This document shows positions 11,301 to 24,014 of a stretch of 64,000 nt of DNA, in pieces. Origin of the DNA: Hetaerina americana (Eukaryota > Arthropoda > Insecta > Odonata > Calopterygidae). The stretch's first letter is position 1. Each line of letters begins with the position of its first letter. The stretch spans positions 124,001-188,000 of the forward strand of contig JAKTNV010000089.1 in NCBI GenBank assembly GCA_022747635.1, given 5' to 3'. The position numbers were made by a program, and so were the translations under genes. The notes beneath the pieces are model-generated. The model saw nothing but the letters and a program-made list of their open reading frames with translations, had not been told where the DNA came from and searched no databases.

Positions 11301-12060
11301 AAAAAAACTCGTTTATTCCAAACTCTCCGGTCGGTAGGCGTTGGTGATGGCGACATCCCCGCTTCCCTCCGCCATTCCTCATCCCTCCTCTCCTTCCCCA
11401 AAGTCTCCGTTTGTTTGATGGAAATACCGCCTCCCTCCATCCAGCCTCCTCCTCCTCTTTTGCTTCCCCCACACTCCCCGCCGCCCCACGATATGACTTC
11501 ACACGCCCACGTGACCGCATCTCATTGACCTTGGGCGTGCTTCGCGCGGCACCTCTCCGCGGTGGCGGCCGGCGTCCAGCGCCATCTGCGAATGGGATCG
11601 TCCCCCCTTCCCCTCCCTCACCGAGAGCATCCATCCTTTCCGACTCCATCCCTTCCTCTCTCCCTCCCTCTCCTTCCTCTCTCACTTTCTTGGCCGGCCG
11701 CTCCGCCTTCTTCCTCCTCCTCAGGCATTCTTTTTTGTTTCTCTTCCCAAGGCGCCCCTCACCATCAAAGCTCCTCTCCGGTCCGGTATTCCGGGTTTCG
11801 CTCTCAACCTTCCTCCGTGCCCCGAAGCGCCACCTGCCGCGTGTACTGTCGGATCTGGTGGATCTCCTCTCTCTCTTCCTCCGCGTGTGGAAATCGGCAT
11901 CCCATTTATTACGCCTCCCATTCAGGACCCTTCTTTTTACGAGTACTTACGCTCGAGGATTCATCCACCTCTCTCATCGTGCTCTATTGTGCTGCGGCAC
12001 GACAGAGGTCCAAGGAAACTAGTAATGGGCTCCCCAAGTCGTGCTTCTTCGAAAGCCATT
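11300..12060. other. GC- and pyrimidine-rich island
   Basis: The plus strand switches to a C/T-rich, CpG-containing composition quite unlike its AT-rich surroundings, with a cacgtg box near 11511. Long open frames exist on both strands (for example 11188-11685 minus and 11411-12022 plus), but they are low-complexity Ser/Pro/Leu or Glu/Gly/Arg peptides produced by the skew. It could be a promoter-proximal CpG island or untranslated exon of a host gene outside the window; no start, splice pair or domain proves this. Confidence 0.5.
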
Positions 12061-14459
12061 TTGTGTAGTCGCGCAGCTATGAACGCATTTCTCTCTGTTC
12101 GGGATGGGATCGGTTCCGCGTCACCTTTTTTTTGCTACCGCCTAGTTTCGGAGGGAAATGAAATGTTCTACCCATGGAACGTTGCATTCAGTTTATATCT
12201 GAAGATACTCCGTGATGTTTGGCCGCTAAGTGGCCACCAAACCCTCAGGGATTTGCTTTGATCGGTGAGGGTAGAGTTCACTTCGTACATTCAGGATATT
12301 CAGGGTATCCAAGAGTCTATTAAGTTCATTTGCTTCAACCAGCAGCAGGTTTCTGATTAAGTTCTGGTATCCATAAAATCAAACCGCTCCACTCAGGTTT
12401 CAATCTGTGACCCATCGTATTGTAACGAAACACCGTATAATAAATATGGTTGATTGGAACTGTTTGCCTGCAAAACTATTCGAGATCTTCCCTAACAGGG
12501 TAAATGCTTTAAAGAAAAGATGTGAACAATTCATATAATTATTTGATTGATGTGTTGTGTGAATTGTATGTAAAAGCTTAGTTTTGATTTTTTTTCTTTT
12601 TGACTTGGGGAAACTGATGTTAATGAGATTGGGATTTTCTTTTCTTTTTTGTCTTAGAGATTGGTGTTTGGAAGTTTCCTTTAATTGTATTGTTTTTTTC
12701 TGACTGATTTTATTTATTATCTTTTGCGATATTGATTGGATTTGAGATGTCATTTAATTTTTCCAAGACAAGTTTGATTGTAATACTTGGGACCTTTTAG
12801 CCACCTGACATTGTCTATCTGCGCGTGTGAATTTTAATAATAATAATAAAGGCTTATCTCATTAGACTACCCCTCCCGGAATTCATAGCGCAGGGGTTGG
12901 CTTAAACGGGCATAGAAATATCATTTCGTAATTGACTCTCATATTCCCACTTTTCGTGAGTTACCAACGAAAATATTTTTACTGTAAGAACATATGTATG
13001 ATGTACTTGATAAACACTACGCTAATCTGCATGGTACAGTGAAATGGTACGATTTTATGACATTGCACCACGCAATCCAGCGTACGAAGAAGCGGATGGT
13101 GACGAAAGAAGCGGGAGGAATTCTCTCTAAAAGAAGCGGAAGACTTTCCTTTGAGTAATTTCCTTTTTGTTATCTCCAGCCTACCCGTTCTGTATGTTTT
13201 TCATTTTTCATAAAAAAATAATTGCATTAATTTGCTTCGATACTGAAATAGATTTTAGAATTATGAGGATTAGCCAACGGTCGGTATAAGTTCCCTTCCC
13301 GCACCAACCTTCATCGGTGTTTAAAGGTTGAATGTTGTCAATTAGACACCTTTCCACAGTAATTCGTAATATCCATGTCTCATCTTCCTCTCACTTGCAT
13401 TCAAAATTAATAATAAAAAGTCGGAAAAATCCGCGGGGAGGAACGACCGAATTTTTAAAATATCGTATTAAATTTTCATCATATTTGTCAATTTTGTTTC
13501 AGAATTCTTCCTTTGTCTTATCTTTCCCTTAAGTCTTCATAATGTACCCAGAAACACTTTTATCTTTTGTACAAACTCTCAGGGAATATGAATCGTGGTG
13601 TCTCTATGGAAATATAGTATACGACATTCCATCTTCTCCTGGTGCATGAAATTCTATATCTGATTGGCTCATAAGATTTACACAATGAGAGATATGCCAT
13701 GGAGGTAATCCATGGTTGATGGAGATTATCAACAGGTTTACGTGTATTATGCTCTTTCGGGATTCTACTGTGTTATAGTAATGTCCCGAAAACTCTGGCA
13801 TTTTTGTTGGCATTTTTAGGTCTCGAAATACCGATTCCTGGATTTTCTGGTCATTTGTATGCATCCCATATTCTCCAGAACATCTCCTGATTGCAGCACT
13901 TTTTTTTAACCCAAAAGTCGTTTTCCGCGTTTCTGTGCGAACGTATACGTTACACTCGCATCTGTTCATGCTTTTTTTGATGACCTTGCTGATAAGACAA
14001 GTGTGGTGAGTTTTAAATAGTCATTTTGCGGCAGAAAAGAGACACTATGGCTTGTCAAGAGGGTCATATTAATAGCAAAACAACCGTAAAACATAAGCTA
14101 AGTGAACGGTGGTGGATTCGCGAAAACAATGAAAAGGACTACTGAATGGAGTCTATCAGATGAAAAATGACCATTTAAGATATTGATTTATTTGTGTACA
14201 TTATTATTACGATAATTAATGAAATAAGGGAATGGAGAGATTGAAATAGTGGCACGAAAAAAAAACTAGGAGATAAAATGACATGTTAACTTTACCATTG
14301 AATTTGTAACTTGAGACAGGTCTATAACGAACCACGTACTGGGATGCATTGTAAGCTTTCATTTGAGCAGTAACTACCACCTATGCACTGATACTTGAAA
14401 CCTGTGTCTTTCATTCTATATGAACCTATTTTAAAACACATTTTTTATAAATCTCGGAA
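12061..14459. other. non-coding, nothing recognised
   Basis: AT-rich sequence. The longest open frames (12400-12753 minus, 13604-13969 minus) have no recognisable domain, and the first is Lys/Gln-rich as expected from T-rich DNA. Confidence 0.45.
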
Positions 14460-14757
14460 GTGTTTTGGACCAACACGGTCAAAGTAGTAGGGACGTAAGG
14501 ACAAGAATTGCGTTAGGCAAAGAGGCTTTCACAAGGAGGAGGGAGTTGATGACAGGGACGTTGAGTAAGGATGTTAAGAAAATACTCGTAAAAACTTTGA
14601 TATGGAGCGTAGCTATGTACGGTGCGGAGACGTGGTCATTGAAGCAGGAGGATAGACGTAGACTTGAGGCTTTTGAAATGTGGGTGTGGAGAAGAATGGA
14701 GAAGGTGAAATGGACAGAGAAGAAAACAAACGAGGAAGTACTTGGTATGGTGGGCGG
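14460..14757 (+). mobile_element. LINE-alpha fragment (C-terminal region)
   Basis: Closely matches 57713-58003 of the best LINE-alpha copy. The frame reads DQHGQSSRDVRTRIALGKEA, then SVAMYGAETWSLKQ, then MEKVKWTEKKTNEEVLGMVG, and ends abruptly at 14757. Here the Trp codon tgg is intact where the 57.3-kb copy has tga, so the stop there is a private mutation. Both ends are truncated and no poly(A) is present. Confidence 0.88.
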
Positions 14758-16394
14758 GATTTTTTCCAATTTACCTATCTAATAGGTAATTTGTATTCAT
14801 ATTATAATATTCTGGTAATAGGTAATTAATATTCTGTTCACTGATTTTTATTCAAGAAAGTGCCATTGAAGGTTTTATTCACGAAACCACATATTAGAGT
14901 TCTTTCGGCAAATATATTTCTAGGATTCTTGTCGTTTTGCATCGCTTTGATGGAAAAGCTATCGATTAATGCAGCCAAAAAAAGACAGCATCTTAATTTT
15001 TAGCGGAAAAACTGGAAAAAAACTATTTTCCATCCTTAATACGATGTTCTTTAATTGCATGGCTCTTTTCCTCGGCGGAAATTGAGTGCACAAATCATAT
15101 TTTCGCAGAGCGGAATGAATCCATCATAATCAAAATGGAATTACCGAATCAAATACATCATGTCGGTGAATTTCTTCCTTTTTTTTCAGAAACACATGCA
15201 TCTTCTTTATTGTTTTTTTCTGTTTTTGGCATTTGTGCATCGAGTATAAGACGAGAATGTTGAATCGCTTTCTCTTGACTTCAGTAGTTTTGGATAGTGG
15301 GTGTAGATGAATGACCTTTTGAAGTAGTTTGAGTAAGCAGAAGGAATGAAAAGAGATCCATTTTCAGAATAATATAGTATTAATGATACTGCTTTGCCTT
15401 TTCCATAGTGGCATTTCCTGTGGATGCATAAATTCCTCTCTGCAGGTAGTCCGTTAGAATGTGCTCCCGCGATCGTGTTTCCAAGTCTGCATGTAAATGC
15501 CTTGATTTGGGGAGAAATAAGTGCGATAAATGTGCCTACCTCGAGATGGCACTGACGAAATTGAGGTCTACGGTTTTGCGTTTTACTTTATTTGCGAGGA
15601 AGATAGGGAACGGAGCGACCTTGAAATGTCTATTGGTAGACTTGGAAATGCTAACTATAAAATATAGATCCATTAGTTTTAATGTTAATATAGTTTATAA
15701 TAATGTTGGGTTATGCTGTAAATTATAAACTTTGCTCATTTTAATTTCAGTTAAATTAAATGAGAATTAACTTCAAGTCAATCTTCATGTTAAATTAACA
15801 AAATTATTTTAGCAACCGCCACAAATCGCGAAAAATATACATTTATGATGATTTCCTCAAAAATTAATAAATTAATGTAGAAGTTGAAGAGCAATTATAT
15901 TTCTCTAAATAAGGTGAAAATTAAATTTTTCTCTTTCTCTTTCCTTTTGCCTCACATTGGCTCCAGCATACAATAATTCCAATGTCGGTCCCCTTCATTC
16001 TGACGAATTAACTTTTAGCGTGTGAATTTTTACGTTTAGGTTTTTTTGATTGCAAAGTAAATTTTTCGAGTTTAAAATTTTAACGCAAAAAAATGAAAGT
16101 GGAAAGCGTTTTTTAAATTAATTTTTTAACCTATATTATTAACGATCTACTCATTACTAATCAAGTCTTTGCTTTTTGGCCTATTTGGTACCATGCGAAC
16201 CGCCAACGGCAGATAGGGAATCCTTCATTATGTAAATTCGAGGGAATATGATATATTCGCAACGGGAATGTCAGATTATAATTAGCTTCTTCGAGCATTG
16301 CTGTTGGAGTACATTTCTTGCTGTAAAAGTTAAACTTTACCTTGTTATAACGTAGCCCGAAGGTATAGACGAATTATGCGGAACTTTAGCATGT
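14758..16394. other. non-coding, nothing recognised
   Basis: Low-GC sequence. An 89-codon frame at 15459-15728 has several Cys but no family I recognise. Confidence 0.4.
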
Positions 16395-16690
16395 TTCAAG
16401 GTGCACGGATGCGGGTAGAGAATGGAACACCAGAAAGGGCAAAGTTAGGCAGTCGGGTAAGATAGGACTGTCTATTATTACCCTTTTGCTTTTCAAACGT
16501 ATTCGCTGAGGAAATAGTAAACGAGGTTTGGGAAGAGCTAGAGGTAAGAATGGGGTGTAGGTGGGGAATTCATAATCAGATTCGCGGATAATGAAGATTT
16601 TGATAGCCAAAGGATAGCCGTCCATCATTGCAGAGCACATTAATACAGTGGATTGTGTGAAGTATGGGATGAGAATCAGCATAAACATTC
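16395..16690 (+). mobile_element. LINE-alpha fragment (reverse-transcriptase core), old
   Basis: Aligns by eye to 57318-57600. 'gtctattattaccc' corresponds to the CPLSPL region, 'cgctgaggaaatagtaaacgagg' to AEEMIKE, 'tggggaattcataatcag' to GGEFVKS, and 'agattcgcggataatga' to the catalytic RFADD box, here mutated to RFADN. 'tatgggatgagaatcagca' ends the match. Heavily substituted and not open. Confidence 0.7.
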
Positions 16691-16984
16691 TTATAGTCTT
16701 CTAAAGGAGTTATAGAAGTTGAATACATTTCTGTGATTTTAAACTAAGAATACTTTAGAGATCCAAAGAAGACACACACTTTACATACCATAACATGCCC
16801 GATAGACATGCTGTTCGAATAAGAGATTTCTAGCTTCTTGACAATTGATTAAGGTTTTTGTAAAGCCTGCTTAATTATTGAGTCAATTCAGAATGCATAT
16901 GAACTGAGAACACATGTAAAGCATTGCTTTTACAGAGTAAAAATCAACTCAGAGTGTAAAGTCACAGCGTAAAAATCGTTCACC

Positions 16985-17050
16985 TTGACCGGAATTCGAC
17001 CCCGTATCCCTTGATCAATCAGTCGATACACTATGAAATTCATGTTTATT
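16985..17050 (-). repeat. possible SINE/tRNA-like head remnant
   Basis: On the minus strand ggtcgaattcc sits where a B box would be, about 40 nt after a weak A-box-like stretch. No SINE body follows. Confidence 0.35.
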
Positions 17051-20000
17051 AATGACGTCCGTGAATGACTCCATAGGGGTAACTGTAGCGATGTATCCCG
17101 CAGTTCTTCGAATTAAAAAGTAACAATCTCATTTACATATGGCTAATAGAGAAATACGATTCGATGTTGTTTTGATTCAGGAAAATCTCCGTCTTTTTTA
17201 CTCTGAGTTCCATTGACGTCCAGTGCTCCGGGTATGAGAGGAAAATATTTGGCTGACCGACTTTATTTCATGCCTGGTATTTTTATCCGCTTAATTGTAC
17301 ATCAGTTTAGCGCTAATAGGCTCATTTCAGGAGGTTGGAATCATCGCACACCGTGTTTAAATGCAAAGCGGCTGATTTTACGTCGTCAGTCATGTTGCAA
17401 AATATGTTCAAAGGTTGGAGATCCTGAAAATCAAGTTTATCTGCCTGTTTAGTATGCATACTCCATCATCATCCACTTATTCGATTTCATGCGAAACGTT
17501 TATGATGCCAATGAGCTCAACAAGAGCGCTTCCTTTAACAATATATTTTGGCCTTTTTTTCTCCACCCATACATTTGGAGCTTATTTTGTCGTGAATTTA
17601 CGTTTCTAAGTTATTTCATCTGAACGAAAATTAATTTGTCATAAATAAAATTCTTCATAATTTTATATAACGTTGATTTACGTTTACATAATAATTTAAA
17701 TTTCAATTAGTTGTTGCCGCCACTAAAGAAAAATGCAACTTCTAAGCCATCAGCAGTAATGACAATGAAAAGGTCTGAGTAATTGAAGAAAAATTAAATT
17801 ACTTAATGCTCTAATTGAAATCTAAAAGCTTATTTTTGATTAAGTTAAATTTAAGTGAAATCTGCGTTAAAATCGCCTTTTTTTATATCCAATGTGCAAA
17901 ACTCAATATATTTGTACATCAAATTTACTATTTAATCGATTGAGGTGATATCAAAATTGATCGATATTATTAGCAGAAGATAATCCTTACGAAATGAAAT
18001 CAGTTACTTCAAGCGTGCTAAAATTGAAATTTGCAATAGCCCCTATGAATGACTGCTTCCTTTTTTCATTTTAATTTTCCTTTAATTGTTGTACTTTCGT
18101 CATCGAGGTAGCGTGCAATTTATATGAATGCACTTCGCCAGTATCAATTAAAATGACCGAAATTCAGAGTATTTTCATTGCCCCAATAAAGCCGACAACT
18201 TCGCCGGCAATGTTCCAAAGCGGGGAAAAAAAAGAATTCCGACTCTCCTCACACCCTTGTTTTCATTTTTCCTTGAAGATTACACAACTTCCGCGAAGAT
18301 AAGGAAGTGGAAGCTCTTTTTCTTTCTTTTGATGGTGATATTATAAGTAGTAGAGCACGCTGGAACAATTTACTGGTTCATTGAGGACGTGAAACCTAAA
18401 AGTTGGAATGCAGTATTTGGCCGCAATGTCAACGAGAATAAATTTGGTGATGTGGTGTTTACATGCATCATGATTTATAATCAATTTAACTGCAGCTGGA
18501 GTAGTATAACCAATTGCATAAGGAAATAACGTTAGTTTAATTTCTCGAATATTTCCTACTCAAAAATAAATTGCGTTTATGGTTTGATTGTACAAAAATT
18601 ATGTGAAAAAAGAAAAATATATAACGTGTAATAATAATTAGTTCCCATAAATTGTAAATTCCCTCTTTCGTCCTTCCCTATCAGACAAAGTTGCCTAATT
18701 ATCCCTTCGGATTTTTTTAAAACTCTTACTATCCTAATTATGAGGATTCTGTTATTTTTCTTTCATATTCTGTAAAAGCCTCTCATTAAAATTTTTAATC
18801 CATAAGGGCGGAAAATAATTCATTTGGTGTTTTTAAATAATCTAATTTTTGGCTTTTCTGCAGGCATCATCATCCCAGTCTTATCTAGCGTCATGTATCG
18901 ACATTTTCGTTCTTCGTTCTGCTTGTCCTCACACGGAAATAAGGAAATTGGTATCATCTCAGTCCATGACATGATTTCCTCGTCGTGTAGATATCTGCAA
19001 TACAATTAAGGTCATGTAAATAAAATGGATACTAGAACGAATTGTGAATAAACACTGAGATGGACTCTCATGAAAATAATAATTTTTATTTACAAAATAA
19101 TTGTGTAATTTGACTTGATAGTATTATTAATTAATGAGGATCATATAGTAGCGAATAACACTGTGCAGTTGTAGATAAATATTAATCGCACATTTCAATT
19201 CAGTTAAGGATGAGTATGTGATGTTACACTTGAGCTTACACAGCGGAGTTGCCTCATACTTCCATCGATGTTTTTATCTATAAAAACGGTTGCTGTGCCG
19301 GTTATCCCCACATGGTCCTAGTTACCCATATTTCCATGTACAAAGATAGGCAAAACCACTATCTCTGAAAAATACAGAAGAGCTCGAACGAGTCGCATAC
19401 ATGGACCCAGAGGACTGGCGATTGAGACGGAATCTTGATAATAATTCTTTAGAACGATTCGAACGCGGGAGACGTCTTCGGTCGATATGGCGCCTTTGCA
19501 ACTTTTGGCATATTGCAGGATATATGCCGCACGCCTTCGCAAAACTCTTTTCTCTCCGTAGATTGGCCGGCGGAAAAATACAAGCAGTTGGCACATGACA
19601 TGACCTTCAATGCAGTATGATTCCGTGCAAGTTTAAGGGCATCCCCGATCCACTCGCAGGCAGGCATGGATACATCGTACCTATGACACGCTGAGCGTTG
19701 GCTCGGCTCGCAAACCCTGGCCGGGGCTGCTACATCCCTTCCTTCCCATTTCCCAGGCAGGAAGTTCTCTCCGAGACTTTATATTGTGCTCGGCTCTCGT
19801 TGCCTATTTTTTCTTCTTCTTCGACCCCCGCGAATTCAACTGAGAGAGAGATAGAGAGAAAGGTCGTGCTGGATTGTCATGGAATTGGCGTCGTGCCCAC
19901 ACGTTAAAAATTGAAGTATCGAACTGCACTGCGCTGCTGCACCATTCCCAACGCGGCCCGTTTCTCGACCTCTTTAAGCCCAAGTATGTATAACTCTTCC

Positions 20001-21278
20001 TGTTTGCGAATCAGATTAAACTACGTTTTCACCTGTGTGATGTATTCAACCTGAGCCTTATATACACGGCGTCTGCGGAAATTATTTCTCGATCATGGGA
20101 TCACTCTAATTGTTTCCCGGTCCCGATAATGACTCATAAAATGAGTGTTTTCGGGTCGAAATGTTACATTGCGCCTTCAAATGTCGTCTTATAAGTAAGC
20201 GTTGTGATGTGCTCGCCGCAGAATGATTCCCAGTTTTTGAAAACTTGTTACTAACTGTAATTTTCATTAGCCTGAAGCTATTGTTACGAACTGAATTTGA
20301 ATTGCCTCATCATTTATCAAACTGCGATTTAGGTATACATTTTATTGCATTCGTTAAAGTTTATCTTTTCGTGGATTTCCGATCATTAACAAACGGAGCT
20401 GCGCTTTTAAATAGCCTTCACAACAATTGTTACATTCATAAGGGTGAGCCTCTATCTATCAAAGATTTGCCACCGAGGAGCGAAGAAAATCAAGCCAAGA
20501 AAATAAATAATCAGGTGAAATGAAATTGCATACTTAATTTGGGGAAATTCTGACCTTAAAACCTTTAAATTGGTATAAAATGGAGTATTTTCGGTATTCA
20601 AATTCATCGTGTTTGAAATTTTTGAGGCCCGGTTATGTGCCAAATGAAAATATATTCTTTCTAATACAACATGGTGTCCGCGGTAAGTGTAGGCTGTGCG
20701 TGTTTTGTGGACATTTATCTCTCCATAAAACATAACTTGCCTTATTAAAGTCTCAAATAGTTTAACATATCATGAACAAAATGCAATTAATAACGAGGTT
20801 GTTTCTTATTGAACATTATTTGCCGTGTGCGTTTGTCGTCACTTTAGCCTTCTTATATAGTACGTAATTCTTTGACCCTTATAATCAAGAAATCTATTTG
20901 CAATAATGCATAATATACAATCCTAAGACCGAGAATTTTGTTGAAACTGTGGGTGTCTTAAAGTGAGAGCTTGAAAACCAATGGAATTGATTTTCATATA
21001 TATTTCGGGTTATTTATGGAATCCTAATAATTAGATAATATATATATTGCAGTACATGATTGTTTTTAGCAAAATGTCTGCGGTTTACCTTGAAAAATTA
21101 GGCTGCCCGTAAAGTAGAAATTTTCAAATATCATTTGAAGGTATTCCTTTAACTAACCCAAGAAAGAGAAGGGATACTGAACCCTCACCCAATTCAATTT
21201 ATTCACTTGCCTACAGTAATGTCCGTTTCGCAGATACTTGAAAGTAATTCCAAAGAAACTGCGGGAGATACCGTAATG
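17051..21278. other. non-coding, nothing recognised
   Basis: Long AT-rich stretch. At 19318-19667 several frames on both strands are open at once over a locally GC-richer patch. None has a recognisable domain, so no gene is called. Confidence 0.4.
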
Positions 21279-21340
21279 GTAACTTTTTACGGAGTAATTG
21301 CAATCAAACAGTAACTCTTAACGGAGTTATTGCATTCAAA
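21279..21340. repeat. imperfect tandem duplication, unit about 31 bp
   Basis: gtaactttttacggagtaat and its following bases recur immediately as gtaactcttaacggagttat plus a matching tail. A small diverged tandem repeat. Confidence 0.7.
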
Positions 21341-21524
21341 GTAATGTTAAAGGGCCTCATTGAAAAGTATTGATGCTGTGCCCACGGTTCATTGGATCTC
21401 ATCAAGTTTTCTATTTTAATCAACGTGTTACGTATGATGTGATGAATAGCATGACATAAAAATAATGACAAGCAGATGGTACTGTCTACTTAATTAATCT
21501 CTGGCACTGTAAAAATCACGCAGT

Positions 21525-21615
21525 TTGTATGAAGCTGAGGTTACCTGGGGTCACCCTGTTTTGAATCCTTATCCTCAGGTCAACAGAGAAGATCCCTGAT
21601 TACTAGGCCACGACT
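21525..21615 (-). repeat. SINE head remnant
   Basis: On the minus strand the order is gtggcctagtaatcaggg (A-box-like), then ggattcaaaacagg (B-box-like), then gtgaccccaggtaac. This fits a tRNA-derived head. The body is missing or too diverged to see. Confidence 0.45.
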
Positions 21616-21664
21616 GTGTATGTTTATGCTCGGTATATGGCCGTCTTCATCTTTAATTAGTTCA

Positions 21665-22255
21665 TCTAGTCTATTGAAATAATAGCAAAGCGTATGGAAA
21701 ATCCAATTTGACACATATGGGATAAAAACTAATCATAAGAAAACGAAGGTACTCAAGAAATAAGAAAGCTAAGTAAAGTCGGAGGACATGAACTAAAATT
21801 GGTAGAATATTTAACGTATTTAGCAAGTTATTGGATGGAGATGGTCAAAGTAATAAGGAACTGGAAAGGAGACTGCATTAGGTAAGAAATATTTGCACGA
21901 AGAAGTTAATGACAAGCACTTTCAGTAAATATGTAAAGAAAATATCAATGAAAACTTTTATTTGGATCGTAGATTGGAGCCATTTAAAGGTTGCTTTGGA
22001 GAGGAATGGTAACAATAAAATGGACTGAAAGGAAAACAATGTGCTAGGGATGGTAGGAGAGGAGAAGTCTCTTGGAAGAAATTCAAAGAAGGCAAGGAAA
22101 GCAGATATAGGGCATATTGAGTAGCAATATAATTTTAACAGTGTACTAGAGGGCGTGAGATAGTTTGAGTTAGCGAGGTAGACGGAGGAAACGGTTAGAC
22201 ATGTTGGACAGAATGAAGAGAGGTAGAAAGCATGCCGAGTAACGAAGTCCAAGGG
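21665..22255 (+). mobile_element. LINE-alpha fragment (C-terminal half and 3' region), old
   Basis: Follows 57560-58190 piece by piece: 'tatgggataaaaactaatca' for the GMRIN region, 'ggtcaaagtaataagga' for GQSSRD, 'gcattaggtaagaa' for ALGKE, 'atgtaaagaaaatatc' for DVKKR, 'aaaatggactgaaagg' for KWTEKK, 'gctagggatggtaggagagg' for LGMVGE, and 'gttggacagaatgaagag' near the end. Many substitutions and indels; no open frame. Confidence 0.75.
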
Positions 22256-22545
22256 TATTCAGTGTCGTGATAGGTGGGGCTTAGATGTTCATTGGTGTTA
22301 ATCATAGGCTTCACCCAAGAAGATTAAGGGGATCATTTCTGAATGAAAAATAAAATATTTGGCATTTTTTTACAGTATGTTACACTGTGTAAACGAATAA
22401 ATGCAATGCAAAAAATACAAACTAAAGGATATTAGTACTTCCGATTGAAAGAAGGAGAATAATTTTCAAAAAAGGAAATTGTGATGGCTTACCTTATCTA
22501 ATCGTTACGTAATATGATGTTGTTCACTTAATTTATCCGCGAATA

Positions 22546-23861
22546 CAGGGTTCGTCCGGAAAATAAGTGTACTGAGCTCAGGAAAAAAAATTATTGCACT
22601 TTTACATATCTTAAGCTAATATTCCTCAAAATAGGACCCTTGTGAGTCGATACACTTGTTCCAGCGGCGTTCCCATTCCTGGAACGCTCCCGCGAAGGCA
22701 TCATCGGGAACCTCTCGAAGACACGTCGTCACGGCCTCTTTGACGGCGTCCAAAGTCCCGTATCGCGTTCCTTTCAAACTCCTCTTTATCTTCGGGAACA
22801 GAAAGAAGTCCGGTGGTGCCAAGTCCGGGCTGTAGGGCGGGTGCGGCAGCGTTGCCACGCCGTGCTTGGCCAAGAAGTCCGACACGACAAGCGCGGTGTG
22901 AGACGGCGCATTGTCGTGATGCAGCCGCCAGATGTTTTTGATCGCTGGCCGGACGCGGGCGACTCGTTTTCGAAGCCTGTCGAGCACTTGGACGTAAAAT
23001 GCAGCATTTACAGTTTGTCGTTCAGGTACAAATTCGTAGTGGACGACTCCCCTTTTGTCAAAAAAGACAATGAGCATCGCCTTGATCCGAGATTTGCTCA
23101 TGCGAGCTTTCTTTTGACGGGGTGATGATGGGGTGTGCCACTCCGCACTTTGTCTCTTCGACTCCGGGTCGTACTCAAAGATCCACGTCTCGTCACCCGA
23201 AACAACGTTCTCTAAAAAATGTGGATCATTTTTGCAGTGATCCGCAAGTTGTGTCACGATTTCCAAACGATTGAGTCTTTGATCATCACTGAGCACTTTC
23301 GGCACCAACTTTGCACAAATTTTTCGCATCTGTAATTGCTCCCTAATAATCTCGTGCACTATTGTTTTTGGCACATTACACTTCTCTGCTATCATCCGAA
23401 CACTAAGAGGACGATCAGAGTTCAGTACATCGCGAACTTTTCGCACATTTTCGTCGGTGAGTGTCGTTGATGGGCGTCCAGGCCGTGGTTCGTCGTCGAC
23501 CTCTTCTCTGCCCTCCACGAACATCTTGTGCCACCGAAAGATCATGTTTCTGGACATGGCTGACTCCCCGTAAGCCTGGTTAATCATACCGACAGTTTCG
23601 GTAGACGATTTCCCAAGCTTTACCGCAAATTTGATGGAATAACGCTGCTCCAAAAACTTCGGCATCGCGTTCCGTGACGTGGGTCGAGCGTGGAGGTTCG
23701 CGTTAACAGAGCTCCTCACTACACCACAGCTCAGAGCCGACTGCCTTTTTCAGCGTCGCTTGCCAACATACCCCCCTCCAATCGCAGCCCGTCAGAGCGG
23801 TGCTGGGCGCGCCTGGAGCGGCGGGAAAAAATCAGTACACTTATTTTCCGGATGAACCCTG
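22546..23861 (-). mobile_element. complete mariner transposon, family 1 (1,316 bp)
   Basis: Perfect structural hallmarks are present. The 28-bp terminal inverted repeats (22546-22573 and 23834-23861) begin cagggtt and differ at one position. TA dinucleotides flank both ends (22544-22545, 23862-23863), the target duplication typical of the IS630-Tc1-mariner group. The interior is one transposase gene on the minus strand, and its leader is GC-rich compared with the host. The near-identity of the ends and the undamaged gene argue for a fairly recent insertion. Confidence 0.95.
22616..23665 (-). CDS. mariner transposase (DD34D), intact
   Basis: A 349-codon frame starts at the ATG giving MPKFLEQRYS; the upstream extension of the frame has no ATG and looks like untranslated leader. 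The first ~115 residues hold the paired helix-turn-helix DNA-binding region, with the conserved linker RPGRPST near residue 62. The catalytic triad of the DDE/D superfamily is visible: Asp158 in SGDETWIFEYD, Asp251 in HHDNAPSH and Asp286 in YSPDLAPPDFFLF. The 34 residues between the last two Asp give the DD34D signature of mariner. Length matches the usual ~345 aa. It would act in the nucleus, binding the 28-bp ends and moving the element by cut-and-paste at TA sites. No stop or frameshift is seen; whether it is active cannot be told from sequence. Confidence 0.95.
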   Translation of the reverse strand: MPKFLEQRYSIKFAVKLGKSSTETVGMINQAYGESAMSRNMIFRWHKMFVEGREEVDDEPRPGRPSTTLTDENVRKVRDVLNSDRPLSVRMIAEKCNVPKTIVHEIIREQLQMRKICAKLVPKVLSDDQRLNRLEIVTQLADHCKNDPHFLENVVSGDETWIFEYDPESKRQSAEWHTPSSPRQKKARMSKSRIKAMLIVFFDKRGVVHYEFVPERQTVNAAFYVQVLDRLRKRVARVRPAIKNIWRLHHDNAPSHTALVVSDFLAKHGVATLPHPPYSPDLAPPDFFLFPKIKRSLKGTRYGTLDAVKEAVTTCLREVPDDAFAGAFQEWERRWNKCIDSQGSYFEEY

Positions 23862-24014
23862 TATACATGTGCCTTCATAGTTGACGAACTGAAACTATTG
23901 GTGCAAGGACGCAATACGTTCGATACACCTTATGCTATTAATTCGAGTTGTGTGGTATTTAAAATGTAATATTTTCATTGTTTAGAAATCATTAGGGTGT
24001 TAATCATCATTTGA

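Noticed and set aside
11188..12068. Long open frames on both strands (165, 203 and 168 codons)
   Set aside because: They overlap in several frames within strand-skewed C/T-rich DNA and encode low-complexity Ser/Pro/Leu or Gly/Glu/Arg peptides. No domain or splice pair supports any of them.
19318..19667. Cluster of overlapping open frames on both strands
   Set aside because: Several frames are open at once, which fits a locally GC-richer patch; there are no motifs, and starts and ends do not match splice sites convincingly.
22616..23719. Transposase start at the upstream end of the open frame (367 aa)
   Set aside because: The extra 18 codons begin with a non-ATG codon; the first ATG gives MPKFLEQRYS, the normal mariner N-terminus.
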